DNA of 7,001 nucleotides from an uncultured Alphaproteobacteria bacterium. GTDB taxonomy: Bacteria; Pseudomonadota; Alphaproteobacteria; Rs-D84. The position numbers and the translations under genes are program-made. The notes beneath the pieces were generated by a model, which was given only the letters and a program-made list of their open reading frames with translations, did no database searches and was not told the DNA's origin. Of this stretch, positions 5,582 to 7,001 are shown one piece after another; within the stretch, counting starts at the first letter, position 1, and each line of letters begins with the position of its first letter. The stretch is from assembly GCA_937888635.1 (NCBI GenBank), contig CALARG010000043.1, positions 1 through 7,001 of the forward strand, written 5' to 3'.

Positions 5582-5610
5582 ATTATATGATAAACAAACC
5601 TGAAACGCAA
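5582..5610 (-). promoter_or_regulatory. predicted promoter of the structured RNA / HTH leader
   Basis: On the minus strand TTGCGT (5610-5605), a 17-nt spacer and consensus TATAAT (5587-5582) place the start near 5575, immediately before the folded region. The -35 is weak (3 of 6 matches), which may mean activator help. Confidence 0.58.
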
Positions 5611-5639
5611 TCTAAAAGTGCCAGATACATCCGCTCTCT

Positions 5640-5735
5640 CGTCATATCGGCGTCGGCCGGTATTCATTGCTGCCGACACTAACCACTTGCACTAACCACT
5701 TACAACTAAAAATCCCCCAACTGGGGGATTTTTTA
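5640..5735. repeat. terminator-bearing intergenic repeat, copy B
   Basis: This is the second copy of the element at 5076-5178, in the same orientation and about 96 bp long because it lacks the 8-nt segment. The palindrome ATATCGGC-GTCG-GCCGGTAT (5644-5663) differs at one arm position, where U-G pairing would be retained in plus-strand RNA. Both 13-bp units (ACTAACCACTTGC, ACTAACCACTTAC) and the terminator hairpin are present. It ends on the gap stop codon at 5733-5735. Confidence 0.88.
5708..5733. terminator. bidirectional intrinsic terminator in repeat copy B (gap terminator)
   Basis: AAAAATCCCCC (5708-5718) pairs with GGGGGATTTTT (5723-5733) around AACT, identical to the hairpin in copy A. 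It serves as the gap terminator, touching the stop codon, and would also block plus-strand transcription toward gap. Confidence 0.88.
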
Positions 5736-6734
5736 TTTTATCAATTTGCCCATTGCGACGGCTGTATCTGACATGCGGTTTGAAAATCCCCATTCATTAT
5801 CATACCATGCGGTCACATGTGCCAACTTTTCACCCAGAACCTTGGTTTGCCCCGCATCAAAGATTGAGCTGTGCGCATCATGCGTAAAGTCAATTGAAAC
5901 CAATGGCAAATCGTTATACCCAAATGTTTCAGATTGGGCTGCCTGCATCGCGCTGTTGATTTCATCAACCGTTGCATCTTTTTTCAGGTTCACAACCAAT
6001 TCCACGACCGAAACATCTGGTGTTGGTACGCGAATTGCCATACCGTCTAATTTACCCGCCAATTCCGGCAGTACCAGTCCAATTGCCTTGGCTGCGCCCG
6101 TACTGGTTGGAATCATAGACAGGTTTGCTGCGCGTGCACGACGAAAATCTTTGTGATTTTTATCCAATAATTGCTGGTCGCCTGTGTATGCATGAACAGT
6201 TGTCATCCAACCCGATACAATTCCAAACTTGTCATTTAATACCTTTACAACTGGTGCCAGACAGTTTGTTGTGCACGATGCATTTGAAACAATCAAATCG
6301 TCCGCCGTCAGGGTATCCTGATTTACGCCAAATACAATTGTTTTATCTGCGCCCGCCGATGGTGCCGATACCAGCACGCGTTTGGCCCCCGCGTCCAGAT
6401 GAACACGCGCCTTGTCTGCGGCGGTAAAGATACCTGTGCATTCCATAACAACATCAATATCTAATTCTTTCCATGGCAGATTTGCCGGGTCACGTTCAGA
6501 AATACATTTGACCTTTTGATTTCCGACGATTATATATCCGTCCTTTAATTCAACATCCATCGGCAGATTCCCGTGGACCGAGTCATATTTCAACAGATAC
6601 GCATTTTGTTCCGCCGGTGCTAAATCATTTACTGCAACAAATTCAATGTCATCACGCTTTGATTCCAGTGCTGCACGCAAAACCAAGCGCCCAATGCGCC
6701 CGAAACCATTAATTGCCACTCTTAATTTTTTCAT
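5733..6734 (-). CDS. gap: type I glyceraldehyde-3-phosphate dehydrogenase
   Basis: A 333-aa protein, the normal length. It converts glyceraldehyde 3-phosphate, phosphate and NAD(P)+ to 1,3-bisphosphoglycerate in the cytoplasm (glycolysis/gluconeogenesis). The Rossmann motif INGFGRIGR is at 8-16. The active-site motif ASCTTNCLAP at 152-161 contains Cys154; His181 in TTVHAYTGD is the catalytic partner. HKDFRRARAA near 194-203 with IPTSTGAA at 208-215 binds phosphate, and WYDNEWG is at 310-316. Asp37 after the second strand (AVNDL) suggests NAD preference, but the LP pair often seen before HKD is K192-N193 here, so this is not certain. ATG at 6734 is chosen over an in-frame codon at 6782 because AAAGGAA (6747-6741) lies 6 nt upstream and the earlier codon precedes the promoter -10. 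It is monocistronic; the terminator lies in repeat copy B. Neighbouring pgk or tkt genes are not seen. Confidence 0.98.
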   Translation of the reverse strand: MKKLRVAINGFGRIGRLVLRAALESKRDDIEFVAVNDLAPAEQNAYLLKYDSVHGNLPMDVELKDGYIIVGNQKVKCISERDPANLPWKELDIDVVMECTGIFTAADKARVHLDAGAKRVLVSAPSAGADKTIVFGVNQDTLTADDLIVSNASCTTNCLAPVVKVLNDKFGIVSGWMTTVHAYTGDQQLLDKNHKDFRRARAANLSMIPTSTGAAKAIGLVLPELAGKLDGMAIRVPTPDVSVVELVVNLKKDATVDEINSAMQAAQSETFGYNDLPLVSIDFTHDAHSSIFDAGQTKVLGEKLAHVTAWYDNEWGFSNRMSDTAVAMGKLIK

Positions 6735-6772
6735 AAATATTTCCTTTCGTTTAATTTTTATTGGACACGAAT

Positions 6773-6802
6773 ATCTTAGCACCAGAATTTTTAATTTTTC
6801 AA
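6773..6802 (-). promoter_or_regulatory. predicted promoter of gap
   Basis: On the minus strand TTGAAA (6802-6797), an 18-nt spacer and TAAGAT (6778-6773) give a start near 6766 and a leader of about 30 nt. It is back to back with the miaA promoter, the two -35 boxes being 7 bp apart. Confidence 0.5.
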
Positions 6803-6809
6803 TATTTTA

Positions 6810-6837
6810 TTTACATTTGGGATAACTTGACTATAAT
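6810..6837 (+). promoter_or_regulatory. predicted promoter of miaA
   Basis: TTTACA (6810-6815), a 16-nt spacer and consensus TATAAT (6832-6837) place the start near 6843-6845, only 2-4 nt before the miaA ATG at 6847. Confidence 0.65.
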
Positions 6838-6846
6838 CAACGACAA

Positions 6847-7001
6847 ATGAAGCACAGTGCATATATTATTGCGGGTCCAACTGCATCGGGCAAATCAGAT
6901 TTTGCCCATCGCTTGGCGCGCAAAATTGGTGGCACAATCATAAATTGCGACAGCGTTCAGATATATCGCGGAATTGAAAACATCGCGGCCAGTCCTTTTG
7001 C
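6847..7001 (+). CDS. miaA: tRNA dimethylallyltransferase MiaA (N-terminal part)
   Basis: The first 51 codons are present before the window ends. The enzyme transfers a dimethylallyl group to A37 of tRNAs reading codons that start with U. The P-loop GPTASGKS (residues 10-17) and the conserved NCDSVQIYRG (33-42), with Asp35 as the expected catalytic residue, are the MiaA N-terminal signature; in the usual form this reads NADSMQVYRG. ATG at 6847 puts the P-loop where the family has it. No Shine-Dalgarno is visible in the bases before it, and the predicted start of transcription is within a few nt of the ATG, so the message is probably leaderless or nearly so. Confidence 0.93.
   Translation, partial: MKHSAYIIAGPTASGKSDFAHRLARKIGGTIINCDSVQIYRGIENIAASPF

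Noticed and set aside
5548..5583. Minus-strand 11-codon ORF (MCGHWENRCGV) as a leader peptide for attenuation
   Set aside because: Its ATG overlaps the predicted -10 and lies upstream of the predicted transcript start. It has no ribosome site and no run of regulatory codons.
5584..5630. Minus-strand 15-codon ORF overlapping the previous one by TAATG
   Set aside because: Too short, lies across the predicted promoter, no Shine-Dalgarno; the overlap is most likely chance.
5076..5735. Insertion sequence or composite transposon
   Set aside because: No transposase is encoded, the repeats are direct rather than inverted, and I see no target-site duplication.
6735..6782. ATG at 6782 as start of gap
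   Set aside because: It lies upstream of the predicted -10, lacks a ribosome site and adds residues not found in GAPDH, whose normal N-terminus is at 6734.

Overview
The window looks like chromosome from a Gram-negative, AT-leaning bacterium, most likely an alphaproteobacterium. Two genes encode outer-membrane beta-barrels that end in Phe. L33 is of the cysteine-free type. The 23S-type m5U methyltransferase and GAPDH carry alphaproteobacterial-looking sequence, for example an RDLF..PL motif in the methyltransferase and LD..HKD in GAPDH. This placement is by sequence feel only; an uncultured host-associated lineage is plausible but unproven.

Layout. Positions 1-1739 (+) hold the end of one outer-membrane barrel gene, a complete second barrel gene and a compact Fe-S RNA m5U methyltransferase. 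The last two share a TAATG stop/start. Positions 1736-3799 (-) hold a tandem two-domain GT2 glycosyltransferase that converges on the methyltransferase with overlapping stop codons. Positions 3861-4588 (-) hold the rplU-rpmA (L21-L27) operon with a clear promoter, a short hairpin leader and an intrinsic terminator. Positions 4623-4918 (-) hold a monocistronic rpmG (L33). Its promoter is interlocked with the divergent promoter of a class II tRNA-Leu(UAG) at 4956-5040 (+).

Positions 5041-5735 are the unusual part. Two copies of a roughly 100-bp repeat, each with a REP-like palindrome, a 13-bp tandem duplication and a strong bidirectional terminator, bracket a 72-codon XRE-type HTH gene. Each copy abuts the stop codon of a minus-strand gene (the HTH gene and gap). 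Upstream of the HTH gene is a gene-free stretch of about 245 bp that reads, on the minus strand, as a structured RNA. It has a promoter with a consensus -10, a long closing stem, two internal hairpins and an intrinsic terminator placed before the Shine-Dalgarno sequence of the HTH gene. One 9-nt segment can pair with four different partners, including the terminator stem and the Shine-Dalgarno sequence. It is either a terminated small RNA or a transcription attenuator/riboswitch-like leader controlling the HTH protein. I do not recognise it as a known family, and it is the best candidate here for something undescribed.

Positions 5733-6734 (-) encode GAPDH (gap). It is divergent from the start of miaA (6847 onward, +), which looks leaderless or nearly so. 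Most of the window is housekeeping: translation (L21, L27, L33, tRNA-Leu, tRNA and rRNA modification) and glycolysis. The accessory part is the HTH/structured-RNA cassette between the repeats, with possibly the glycosyltransferase.
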